From CAJXNP01 sp050305935 (GTDB lineage Bacteria; Bacteroidota; Bacteroidia; Cytophagales; Cyclobacteriaceae), in the NCBI GenBank assembly GCA_050305935.1, contig JBNLGG010000027.1:1-51563 (forward strand): 51,563 bases of DNA. Direction: 5' to 3'. Position numbers and translations under genes: made by a program. Below, one piece after another: positions 42,116 to 50,558 of this stretch; the first letter of the stretch is position 1; the number at the start of each line of letters is the position of its first letter. The notes under the pieces are model-generated. The model ran no database searches. It was not told the DNA's origin and saw only the letters and a list, made by a program, of their open reading frames with translations.

Positions 42116-42670
42116 ATGAAGAAGTACTTAGTTTTAGCATTTTTTGCAATTTGTGCCTTAGGAGTGAACGCACAGGATTTTAAACCATTTCAATTATACC
42201 TTGGATTAGGGTATGCTATCCCTGCAGATGGTGGTGGTGGTATTTTAATTGATCTGGAGCCTGCTTACAGAATCAACGATGCATTGGCAGTTGGCTTAAG
42301 ACTTGAATCCGCTGCTATGGCCAAGACAGTCGGTACTACCGAAGCTAGTATTGCTGGTGTTGGTTCTTATACTGTGAACGGAAAATATTATCTTAGCAAC
42401 AATACTTTCAGGCCTTATGTGGGAGCTGGACTTGGATTGTATAATTTAGCTGCTGTTTCAACAAGCGCTAACGGCGGATCTTTCGAGGGAGGTTCATCTT
42501 TTGGATTCTATCCTAGAATAGGTTTTGATCTTGGTCACTTTAACTTAAACATTGATTACAACATCATCGGTTCGTCTCAAGTTCAAGTTACTGCTGGTGA
42601 TGCACCTGAAATTAAAAACAGCTATATCGGTATCAGAATTGGAGGATTTTTCTTCGGAGGAAAAAATTAA
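42116..42670 (+). CDS. Outer-membrane beta-barrel protein
   Basis: The 184-residue protein has a signal peptide (ending GVNAQ) and barrel-like strands such as FQLYLGLGYAIPADGGGG, LSNNTFRPYVGAGLGLYN and FGFYPRIGFDLGHFNLNI, ending YIGIRIGGFFFGGKN. It is a small OmpW/OMP_b-brl-like protein of unknown role. Translation starts at the ATG at 42116 and a terminator follows. Confidence 0.87.
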   Translation: MKKYLVLAFFAICALGVNAQDFKPFQLYLGLGYAIPADGGGGILIDLEPAYRINDALAVGLRLESAAMAKTVGTTEASIAGVGSYTVNGKYYLSNNTFRPYVGAGLGLYNLAAVSTSANGGSFEGGSSFGFYPRIGFDLGHFNLNIDYNIIGSSQVQVTAGDAPEIKNSYIGIRIGGFFFGGKN

Positions 42671-42692
42671 TAATTCCAAATCAAAAAATTTG

Positions 42693-42717
42693 AAGCCCGG
42701 CTAGCCGGGCTTTTTTT
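42693..42717 (+). terminator. Terminator between barrel and HrpB genes
   Basis: AAGCCCGG pairs with CCGGGCTT around a four-base centre and is followed by seven T. The T-run reaches the stop region of the convergent helicase gene, so it may serve both strands. Confidence 0.92.
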
Positions 42718-45205
42718 ATGTCCTGTTTTTTCTCTTCACTCCGGCAATTGGCGGTTCCTTTGCCGGGTCATCAGGCCACACGTGTTTTGGATACCGCTGT
42801 TTCAATTCTTTTTTTACTTCAAAATACGTGTTCTTCCAAAAGCTTTCCAGATCAGAGGTGATTTGAACAGGCTTAAATCCTGGCGACAAAAGGTGCAGCA
42901 GAAGTGGGGTTTTGCCCTGATTAACCCTAGGTGTTTCTTTCATTCCGAATACCTCCTGGATACGAACGGCTAAAATTGGCGAACTACCATTTGCCTGGTA
43001 TTGGATTTTTATATGTGAGCCGCTTGGCACGGTTATCTTTTCCGGGACCAGCTCATCCAACAATACTTGCTTATCATATTCCAGGTGATGGTGTAGCACT
43101 TGCCTAAGGTCAATTTTCTTCAATTGAGAAGGTTTTTTTACATCCGATAAATATGGGCCAAGCCATTCTGTATTGGTCAAGAGCAGTGTAGATGTGCTTA
43201 CATCAGGCCATCCCTCTTTTGGGCGCCATTTTTTCAGGCTCATCACACGGTGTTGCCACTGTGTCACTTCTTCATTAAAATTCAGCAATTGGAGCCCTTC
43301 TCTTTTTATGGCATTGGAAATCGCTTTTATCCTATGGGATTCATCCGGATCGCTGAGAGGTTTACTTTGCAAAATGATATTTCCAATTCTCAACTCGAGG
43401 CTGGCAGTTAATCCACCATCCTCCGTGTCCCATTCGATCACCTCCTGCTCCTTCACTAACGGCGCTAAATCCCGTGGATTAAGGGGCGAGGCCAGAAAGA
43501 TCTTTCCCATGCCATCGCGGGCATCCAGGTGTGCGACGGCCAGCCACGAATCATGGGCAAGATCATCTTTGTGCCCTATGGCAGCTATTCTTCCATTTGA
43601 TAATTTGAATTGAGCATTATTCCCCGGTCTGGCATGTGCGATTCTTTCGGGATAGGCATACGTCAGCAAAATGCCTGTTTCAAACGCGTCAAATGGATCG
43701 TTGTCTTCCGGGAGATCGAATAATTGAAGATAAGAATGGGCGACTTTTTGAATTCTGGAAAACCGTCCTCCCTTTCTTTTCTCTTTACGGTATGTCCTTA
43801 GCGCATCAATCCTGATATTAATATCCACACCGATTTCACTTCCCATTGGATCTTTTTCTTCGAGCAGAGCAGCAATATCTGCAGCCAGAGGAACAAGGTC
43901 ATGATCTTCCGCCATGATCAGCATGTGGGCAATGCGGGGATGACAAGGGAGCTCCGCCATTCTCCTGCCATGAGTGCTTATTCGCCCATTTTCCAAGGCA
44001 TTTAAGTCATGTAAAAGCTGCGAAGCTTGTGCCACAGCGCCTTTTGGTGGCACAGTGAGCCAGGTCAACTGTTCAATATCGGTGATCCCCCATTGCGCTA
44101 ATTCAAGCATCAAGGAAGAAAGGTCCGTTTCTAAAATCTCCGGCGTCAGGTGGGCATGTAGGCGATCATGCGTGGCTTTTGACCACATCCGGTAGCAAAC
44201 CCCGGGACCAAGCCTTCCTGCCCTTCCTGCCCGTTGTGCAGCGTTATCCTTGCTGATTCGGATGGTCTGTAGTCTTGTCAAACCGGACTTCGGATCAAAT
44301 CGGGAGGTTCTGCCGAACCCTGAATCAACGATTACGGTGGTGCCCTCTATGGTGAGACTGGTTTCGGCAATAGATGTGGCCAACACCACTTTTCTCTGTC
44401 CACTTTTTAAGGGGAAGATAGCTGCTTGTTGCCTGTTCATGGGCATAGAGCCATACAGCGGCAAAACAGCTATATCCTTTAGCTCATTTTTTAACAAACC
44501 TTCTGTACGGTGTATTTCCGCCTGTCCGGGTAGAAAAACCAATACATCTCCCTGATGCTTTCTCACTGCCTTTACCACCGTTCTGGCGCACTGTTCGGCC
44601 ATGGTCCATTCGTCAGTATCTCCTTCATAAAATGTCTCGACGGGGAAAAGACGTCCTTCGCTGGCAATTGCAGGACAGGAAAGGAGGGAGGTAAGTTCCG
44701 GTGTATTTAAAGTGGCCGACATGATGATAATTTTCAAATCCGGCCTCAGCACTTGCTGGGCCTCTCTGCACAGCGCCAGGGCGAGATCAGCGTGAATGCT
44801 TCGCTCGTGAAACTCATCAAAGATCACGATGGCAACATCAGAAAGCTCATTATCGCCCTGGAGCATCCTGGTAAGAATGCCTTCCGTTACGACTTCGATG
44901 ATGGTATTGGCTGAAACCCTATTATCAAAACGGATGCGGTATCCAACTTTTTCCCCGACGGGTTCGCCCAACAAAAAGGCCATTCTGGCGGCTATCGACT
45001 TTGCAGCCAGGCGTCGAGGTTCCAACATAATGATTTTTTTTCCGTTCAGGAGCGTTTTGTCAAGCAAAGCCAATGGAATCACCGTACTTTTTCCAGCCCC
45101 GGCAGGTGCATTGATCACCAGTGTGTTATTTTCCTTGATCAGGTTTACTACTTCCGGAATGATCTCAACGATGGGTAGATCTATCGAATTCGGGTCAAAG
45201 TTCAC
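42716..45205 (-). CDS. hrpB: ATP-dependent RNA helicase HrpB
   Basis: The 829-residue protein has the DEAH-box core: Walker A NAPAGAGKSTVIPL (about 31-44), DEFH in FDEFHERSIH, SATL, and the C-terminal QRAGRAGRLGPGVCYR. HA2/OB-like and HrpB C-terminal domains follow (for example WPDVSTSTLLLTNTEWLGPYL). The length matches HrpB. It is cytoplasmic; the cellular role in most bacteria is poorly defined. It is transcribed divergently from the HEAT gene. Confidence 0.95.
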   Translation of the reverse strand: MNFDPNSIDLPIVEIIPEVVNLIKENNTLVINAPAGAGKSTVIPLALLDKTLLNGKKIIMLEPRRLAAKSIAARMAFLLGEPVGEKVGYRIRFDNRVSANTIIEVVTEGILTRMLQGDNELSDVAIVIFDEFHERSIHADLALALCREAQQVLRPDLKIIIMSATLNTPELTSLLSCPAIASEGRLFPVETFYEGDTDEWTMAEQCARTVVKAVRKHQGDVLVFLPGQAEIHRTEGLLKNELKDIAVLPLYGSMPMNRQQAAIFPLKSGQRKVVLATSIAETSLTIEGTTVIVDSGFGRTSRFDPKSGLTRLQTIRISKDNAAQRAGRAGRLGPGVCYRMWSKATHDRLHAHLTPEILETDLSSLMLELAQWGITDIEQLTWLTVPPKGAVAQASQLLHDLNALENGRISTHGRRMAELPCHPRIAHMLIMAEDHDLVPLAADIAALLEEKDPMGSEIGVDINIRIDALRTYRKEKRKGGRFSRIQKVAHSYLQLFDLPEDNDPFDAFETGILLTYAYPERIAHARPGNNAQFKLSNGRIAAIGHKDDLAHDSWLAVAHLDARDGMGKIFLASPLNPRDLAPLVKEQEVIEWDTEDGGLTASLELRIGNIILQSKPLSDPDESHRIKAISNAIKREGLQLLNFNEEVTQWQHRVMSLKKWRPKEGWPDVSTSTLLLTNTEWLGPYLSDVKKPSQLKKIDLRQVLHHHLEYDKQVLLDELVPEKITVPSGSHIKIQYQANGSSPILAVRIQEVFGMKETPRVNQGKTPLLLHLLSPGFKPVQITSDLESFWKNTYFEVKKELKQRYPKHVWPDDPAKEPPIAGVKRKNRT

Positions 45206-45340
45206 AATTGAATGTTTATGTATTAAAATATCCGGCGCAAATTATGAAAATAGGAAGTGTTTAGTTTTTATTCGGGAAATCTTTTCGAGGGTAATTATCA
45301 AATTTTATAATAACATTGTATCGCTTAAGCGGAAAAAAAA

Positions 45341-45871
45341 ATGGACGACGAGGTGAAAGAATTAGTTAATCAACTAAAAGGCAGTCTTTCCGAAAATGCC
45401 TACAAGATATCCAATACACTTGGAAAAATCGGATCAGAAGAAGTTGTAACAGAAATGATTGCCCTGTTAGAAGACCCAAACCTGGAATCAAGGATCATTG
45501 CTGCGCGAACTTTGTCCATGATAGAAAACAATCAAATCGCATTAGGGCCTATTATAGAAGCCGTTAAAAACCCGGAAAACAAGGCCATCGCCGGGGATCT
45601 GCTAATGTACATTGAAGAATTTGACGTCAGCGACATGTATGTTGAATTGTTTCGTCTGTATCTTTTTGGGAGCTTTAAAGTGTCGCTTATTGCCAGGGAT
45701 CTCCTTGACCATGCGGAGTTCAATATAACCCCAAGGGTATTAAAAAAAGCCAAAAAGCATTGGGATCATTTTCTGCACAATACCCGCAAAGATGAAAATT
45801 TTGAAATCAAAAAGACAGAAGTTGAAGCAATGCTGGCTGATTTGCAATCCTTCCTGGATGAAAATGGATAG
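45341..45871 (+). CDS. HEAT-repeat protein
   Basis: The 176-residue soluble protein is built of alpha-helical repeats about 32 residues long (for example EVVTEMIALLEDPNLESRII then ALGPIIEAVKNPENKAIAGD), the HEAT or PBS-lyase-like pattern. It has no signal peptide. Such proteins are scaffolds, so no specific function can be given. The 412-base gap after it (45872-46283) shows no convincing gene. Confidence 0.8.
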   Translation: MDDEVKELVNQLKGSLSENAYKISNTLGKIGSEEVVTEMIALLEDPNLESRIIAARTLSMIENNQIALGPIIEAVKNPENKAIAGDLLMYIEEFDVSDMYVELFRLYLFGSFKVSLIARDLLDHAEFNITPRVLKKAKKHWDHFLHNTRKDENFEIKKTEVEAMLADLQSFLDENG

Positions 45872-46283
45872 ATGTCCTGCATGCCCTTTTTCCAGAAATT
45901 GAGGGGGCACTCTTATTTTCGTCGGCGGAATATCGAAATTCTGTCAGATTGAAATTATTATTTTTTGCACTGCCCCATGCAACGTTAGCAAGACTGATGA
46001 TGTGATCAGGTGCTGGTCCGCAAGCTCTACTAATGATATTAACACCAAGCAATGAGTATGGTATTACCTCAAGGTGACTCGTTTTACGGAATGCTTAATC
46101 ATAAATTAATTAAAAACACAAAAGAAAACAGGGCTTCAAATACTGTTATAATCTCAAAATTTTGAGTGTTATCAATCGGTTAACACAAAATTATTTCGCG
46201 GCATTTTGTTAAACATTTCTTTTTCCGTGCGTAAACAAGGAAAAACAAGCGAATCATTTCTTTGGGAAACTTTTAAAGAAGAA

Positions 46284-47843
46284 ATGAATACACTTAACAG
46301 ACTATTTACAGCATTGGTATGCGCCACATTTGCATTACCACTAATTATCGGATGCGAGGACAAGACGGAAGAAGTAACCATTTTCCGGGACACTACTTTG
46401 GTGGTTAATAATGATACTACTATTATTATTAACAACATTATCAATCCTGAGACCTACGCCCCCTTGCTTGAATCAAAAACACCAACCTCCCTACTGGATC
46501 TGAAGGGTGAATTTGCAGATCTGGAGCTTGAAGTATTGATCAGCTCGGAAGATCAGATACCAGGTTCTCCTGATTTTATTTATGGAAGTATGGCGGATGG
46601 TTGCGGGCTTTTGAAGCACACAGATACCAGCTATATTCTTATCAATAACATTGAGGCTGATTACTCCATTGCGCGTATCATGTTAAATAAAGACCTGCGA
46701 CCTTTTAAAGGCGAATACATTGTAAATGCTAACGCAACAGCGTTCACCGCGCAATGTTCAGGAAGTTTAATTACTCCTGAGGAGCATGGATTCGGTCCAT
46801 TATACCTTTCGGGTGGCGAATGGGGTGGTTCTGCCAAAGGCGTGTTTGTCACCAGCCCGTTTAAAAACGCTAACGATGCCAGCTTTGCTAACATGCTCCC
46901 ATCTTTCGGTCAATGGTCAACCGAAAATGCCGTGGTCATAGGCAAAGATGCCTTTCCGGGCAAGACAGTAGCCTTTATTGGAGACGATCATTCGGATAAC
47001 AACACACCTTCGGGTCAACTGGGAATGTACGTCGGGCCTGCCGGAGACCTGAATTCAGGAAAACTATACGGATTAAAAGTTACCACTGCCGGAGTGGAAT
47101 TTGAAATGGACATGAAAGAAGGCGTCGCCTATGAAATGGAGTTTGTCCAATTGGAAGAAACTCAAATCGACCTGCTCGATGCAGAAGCCAAAGCCAAAGG
47201 TGTTATGGGATTTTCGAGGGTTGAGGACATCGATTGGAGAAAAGGTACTCCTGCAAATAACAGGGTAATTTATTTCGCCGTTACTGGCAGAAACAAAGGA
47301 AGCCTGGTAGGCAAAGGATCGATGACAGGCAGGATCTACAAGGTTGCTTTAAATGAATCTGATCCTACTGGCGCCGGTACCATTACCTGTGTGTTGGATG
47401 GTGATAAAACTGGCGGTGTGGCTGAAGCATTCCACAGCCCGGACAACATTGTGGTAACTGAAAACTACGCCTACATCCAGGAAGATCCAAACGGAGTGGT
47501 AAATAGTGATGGCAAAGGATGGGATGGAAAAGCAGCCGCTGACCATTACGCTTATATGTATCAATACAACTTACAGACTGGAGATTTGAAGGTAGTATTA
47601 GAATGTGATCAAACCACTGCTTCGGGGCTGGGATATGGAAATACGGATAAAACCTGGGAAATCACAGGGATGATTGATGTGACCGATGTCATTGGAAGCA
47701 CTGAAGGCACTTTCCTTTTCATCACTCAAAACCATGGCTGGGTCTCTGACAATCCATTTACTGACCCAAAAGCTAATCCTAGTGTAAGTACTTCGAGAGC
47801 TGAGGGAAGTGTGATGTATATTATTCGGGGACTTGCGCGTTAA
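46284..47843 (+). CDS. PhoX/DUF839-like lipoprotein
   Basis: The start at 46284 (MNTLNRLFTALVCA) gives a lipoprotein signal with Cys in LIIGC; the upstream frame from 46206 adds unconserved residues. The 519-residue product has PhoX-like features: VEDIDWRKG, AFHSPDNIVVTENYAYIQED with its acidic metal-site-like end, and FLFITQNHGW. PhoX proteins are calcium- and iron-dependent phosphatases with a beta-propeller fold, normally exported by Tat; this one uses a lipobox instead. Phosphatase activity is not proven. The next gene (di-haem peroxidase) starts 38 bases later. Confidence 0.75.
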   Translation: MNTLNRLFTALVCATFALPLIIGCEDKTEEVTIFRDTTLVVNNDTTIIINNIINPETYAPLLESKTPTSLLDLKGEFADLELEVLISSEDQIPGSPDFIYGSMADGCGLLKHTDTSYILINNIEADYSIARIMLNKDLRPFKGEYIVNANATAFTAQCSGSLITPEEHGFGPLYLSGGEWGGSAKGVFVTSPFKNANDASFANMLPSFGQWSTENAVVIGKDAFPGKTVAFIGDDHSDNNTPSGQLGMYVGPAGDLNSGKLYGLKVTTAGVEFEMDMKEGVAYEMEFVQLEETQIDLLDAEAKAKGVMGFSRVEDIDWRKGTPANNRVIYFAVTGRNKGSLVGKGSMTGRIYKVALNESDPTGAGTITCVLDGDKTGGVAEAFHSPDNIVVTENYAYIQEDPNGVVNSDGKGWDGKAAADHYAYMYQYNLQTGDLKVVLECDQTTASGLGYGNTDKTWEITGMIDVTDVIGSTEGTFLFITQNHGWVSDNPFTDPKANPSVSTSRAEGSVMYIIRGLAR

Positions 47844-47881
47844 ATAAGTATTGAATGAATTTTTCGAAAGTAAAATTTCAA

Positions 47882-49660
47882 ATGAAAAAGGCTTGCATCA
47901 TTGTAAGCCTTTTTCTCGTATCAACTGCCTGTCAAAAGAATAATGAAAACGATCAACTGACGGGCTTTGACCGTGTTCAGGAAATCTATCTTGCACACCT
48001 TGACAGTTGTATTTCCCACATTTCACATGTGGTGGAAGTGGCGGATAGCGCTGCGGTAGTCAGAGAGTACCTGTCCGCCAGGAAATTCTTTAAAAAAGCC
48101 GAACCCATTCTGGCTTTCGCAGAAGTCGAAAATTATGAGACATTGAATCAGCCAAATCTGTTACAGGTGGAAGAGGAAGATCTGACAGCTATAAAGATCA
48201 ATGAACCAGAAGGTTTTCAGGTGTTGGAAGAATTGATTTTTGCAACACCATGTGACCTTGAGTTGGTATCAAAAAAAGCAATTTTTGTTCGGGACAGGCT
48301 GAGCTTGATCAGGCATAACACCAATTTGGGAAGCTACAAGCCCTATCATTTTTTATGGTTGTTGAGAAATGCATTCATTCAGGTTGCATTTACCGGTGTT
48401 ACCGGCTACGATTCGCCTGTGCTGTTGAATTCCCTACGCGATGCGCAATGCGTGTTCGACGGAATGGAGGACTATTTACGGGCTTTTGATTCACGTTTTT
48501 CTGATAACAGCCTGATGCAAAAATGGGAGGAAGAGCTTTTGCTATCCAGGAATATGTTTCATGCTGATTTTGATGAATTTGACCGCTACACTTATTATCG
48601 AACAAGATTAAACCGACAGGTAGCGCTTTGGAACGAAACCGTAAATGATTGGCAGATAAAGTTTCCTCTCACATTAGCCCTCGCCAATCACACCGACAAT
48701 TTGTTTTCAATGGGTGCTTATAACATTTCTTTTTTTGATCATCAAGCCGGAACACCTCTCGACTCACAAAAGGTGAAAGTGGGCAAAAAGCTGTTTTACG
48801 ATACCAGATTATCCGGCGATGGAGAATTGAGCTGTGTCTCGTGCCATCAGCCTCAAAAAGCCTTTACTGACGGCCAAGTCACATCGAAAGGCCGGAATGG
48901 CAAGAGCTTACCACGTAATGCCCCAACGCTGACTTACGCTGCATTTCAGAACGGCTTCTTTCATGATAAAAGGACAGGAAACCTCGAAGGACAGATCATC
49001 AGCGTCGTAATAGAAAAGGATGAGTTTCATACCGATTTACAAAAAGTAGTGGACTACGTGAGCAGTGATGTCGATTACCAGCGGTCTTTCGAAAAGCTCT
49101 ATAAGGAAGGGGTGACAAGTACTACGGTTAGAAATGCGCTGGCAAGTTATGTTAAGAGCCTTGCCCCCTTCAATTCAAGATTTGATTCTGCCATGTGGAA
49201 AAAGACAGAACTTACTGAACAGGAGGTGCTAGGCGCAAATTTATTTATGGGCAAAGCATCCTGCGCCACCTGCCATTTTCCACCGTTTTTTAATGGAACC
49301 ATTCCCCCAAGGTTCAAAGAAACCGATATGGAAAACCTGGGCGTTCCTGCCGATGCGGACAATAAAAACCTGGACGAGGATCCTGGGAGGTTTAACGTGT
49401 TTAAAACGGAGCAGCGAAAGCATTTTTTCAAAACTCCAACCGTACGAAATGCAGCCTACACTGCGCCCTACATGCATAACGGAGTGTACAGAACCTTGGA
49501 ACAGGTGATGGAATTCTACAATGTGGGTGGGGGTGAAGGATTAGGATATGATGTGCCATTACAAACTTTGCCGTCCGACTCACTTCATTTAACTGAAAAT
49601 GAACAAGCGGCCATCATTGCATTTTTAAAGACTTTATCCGATAATCTTGAACATTATTGA
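47882..49660 (+). CDS. MauG-type di-haem cytochrome c peroxidase lipoprotein
   Basis: The start at 47882 (MKKACIIVSLFLVSTAC) gives a lipobox Cys; the frame start at 47855 adds nine residues. About 280 N-terminal residues are helical and imelysin-like in feel (EPEGFQVLEELIF). The C-terminal di-haem domain (about 290-592) has two c-type haem motifs, CVSCH (near 318) and CATCH (near 461), and the axial-ligand region PTVRNAAYTAPYMHNGVYR. The family reduces peroxide or modifies proteins in the periplasm. The pairing with the PhoX-like gene is likely an operon. Confidence 0.9.
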   Translation: MKKACIIVSLFLVSTACQKNNENDQLTGFDRVQEIYLAHLDSCISHISHVVEVADSAAVVREYLSARKFFKKAEPILAFAEVENYETLNQPNLLQVEEEDLTAIKINEPEGFQVLEELIFATPCDLELVSKKAIFVRDRLSLIRHNTNLGSYKPYHFLWLLRNAFIQVAFTGVTGYDSPVLLNSLRDAQCVFDGMEDYLRAFDSRFSDNSLMQKWEEELLLSRNMFHADFDEFDRYTYYRTRLNRQVALWNETVNDWQIKFPLTLALANHTDNLFSMGAYNISFFDHQAGTPLDSQKVKVGKKLFYDTRLSGDGELSCVSCHQPQKAFTDGQVTSKGRNGKSLPRNAPTLTYAAFQNGFFHDKRTGNLEGQIISVVIEKDEFHTDLQKVVDYVSSDVDYQRSFEKLYKEGVTSTTVRNALASYVKSLAPFNSRFDSAMWKKTELTEQEVLGANLFMGKASCATCHFPPFFNGTIPPRFKETDMENLGVPADADNKNLDEDPGRFNVFKTEQRKHFFKTPTVRNAAYTAPYMHNGVYRTLEQVMEFYNVGGGEGLGYDVPLQTLPSDSLHLTENEQAAIIAFLKTLSDNLEHY

Positions 49661-49667
49661 GAAAAAA

Positions 49668-49715
49668 GGGTGAGGAAAATTTTTACGCATCGCCCCTGAC
49701 ATGCTCACCCATTTA
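49668..49715 (+). terminator. Weak hairpin after the peroxidase gene
   Basis: GGGTGAG (49668-49674) pairs with CTCACCC (49704-49710), then AT-rich sequence. The loop of about 29 bases is long, so it may be a loose terminator or only a palindrome. Confidence 0.35.
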
Positions 49716-49842
49716 TTTTTCCACTCATCACACTGTGGGAAGGTCTGGGTCCATAAATGAAAATAGTGACATCGGTGAGGGGAAACTTGATGTGCCATAA
49801 AATGAATTATCACTTCAATTCACATCCATAACACACTTATAG

Positions 49843-49983
49843 AAAAGCAGTTATAGCACAATAATTAATCCCCTCTTGGAGGATCTTGCGGGCAATAATT
49901 TAAATCGTGCATTTGACCGGGACATTCAAAAGGAGGCAACCAATGACGAACCGTTTGTCTACCTGCCTTTTAAGGTAAATTGA
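49843..49983 (+). pseudogene. 3' fragment of an unknown gene
   Basis: One frame stays open for about 46 residues up to TGA at 49981. It looks coding (NPLLEDLAGNNLNRAFDRD, then EPFVYLPFKVN), but there is no start or upstream gene. It could be the tail of a decayed gene. The remaining bases between 49716 and 50208 hold the repeat pair and nothing else I can support. Confidence 0.35.
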
Positions 49984-49994
49984 GCTTCTTTTCT

Positions 49995-50144
49995 CGTCAT
50001 TGGCAGGAAAAACACGAGCGGCAGGGAGTGATTTGACGCGGCAATCTCGTACTCCGGGTGTAAAAATAAGACGTTTTGAGTTTCCGTCTTTCCATCAACA
50101 AGATTGCCACCTCACTCCGATTGTCTCCGTTCCTGCCTATGACG
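49995..50144. repeat. Inverted pair of dispersed CGTCATTG-type repeats
   Basis: CGTCATTGGCAGG (49995-50007), GGGAGTGATTTGACGCGGC and GCAATCTCG (50041-50049) have an inverse partner at 50101-50144 (AGATTGCCACCTCACTCC, then CCTGCCTATGACG). The sequence belongs to the widespread CGTCATTG...GCAATCTC palindromic repeats found in many bacterial genomes. The head-to-head arrangement around about 50 bases resembles a BIME. A further CGTGG/CCACG hairpin follows at 50155-50183. Confidence 0.7.
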
Positions 50145-50208
50145 TGTTTTTATCGTGGTGGTTTGTCGGGGGACATACCACGGTTAAAAGAGCCACGTCA
50201 TGTTAACT

Positions 50209-50556
50209 TTAATCATTTTCGTGAAAAATGTTGGAACTCTGAGGTAGTGGAGAGTCACATACACCCCCGGCAATCGCTCCCACAATGTAATAAGGCTCCT
50301 TACCTGAAGCGACCGCATCGGGTAGGGGGGCATCCGGTGATTCATGTGACAGGTCTTCTTCACACGCAAAAAACCGCAGAAAATCCCTTCGCTTTTGGGT
50401 CACGTGATCCCGGATGGTTCCCTTTAACATCGGATAGTGTTCTTCCAGGGCATCAAGTACGGTCCTTTGTGTAATTTCTCCCTTGATGTCAAGCTCTACT
50501 TCGGTTCCCACCTGCGCCAGGCTTCGTAGTGGAAATGGTAGTTTCACCCTCACCAT
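50209..50556 (-). CDS. MoaD/ThiS-like ubiquitin-fold protein
   Basis: The 115-residue protein has the beta-grasp signature of MoaD-type sulfur carriers: VRVKLPFPLRSLAQVG at the start, TVLDALEEHYPML in the helix, and YYIVGAIAGG with the Gly-Gly that is normally the C terminus. Here 17 more residues (VCDSPLPQSSNIFHEND) follow. The tail would have to be removed or is not natural; a five-base G run right at the junction invites a frameshift. Its start is 2 bases after the stop of the BNR-repeat gene. Confidence 0.75.
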   Translation of the reverse strand: MVRVKLPFPLRSLAQVGTEVELDIKGEITQRTVLDALEEHYPMLKGTIRDHVTQKRRDFLRFFACEEDLSHESPDAPLPDAVASGKEPYYIVGAIAGGVCDSPLPQSSNIFHEND

Positions 50557-50558
50557 GA

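Noticed and set aside
43173..44555. Several plus-strand frames of 70-146 residues
   Set aside because: All are antisense shadows of the intact HrpB gene.
45807..46052. Minus-strand frame of 81 residues with some protein-like text
   Set aside because: Its second half overlaps the well-supported HEAT gene in antisense and it has no recognisable start or family; kept only as an uncertain possibility.
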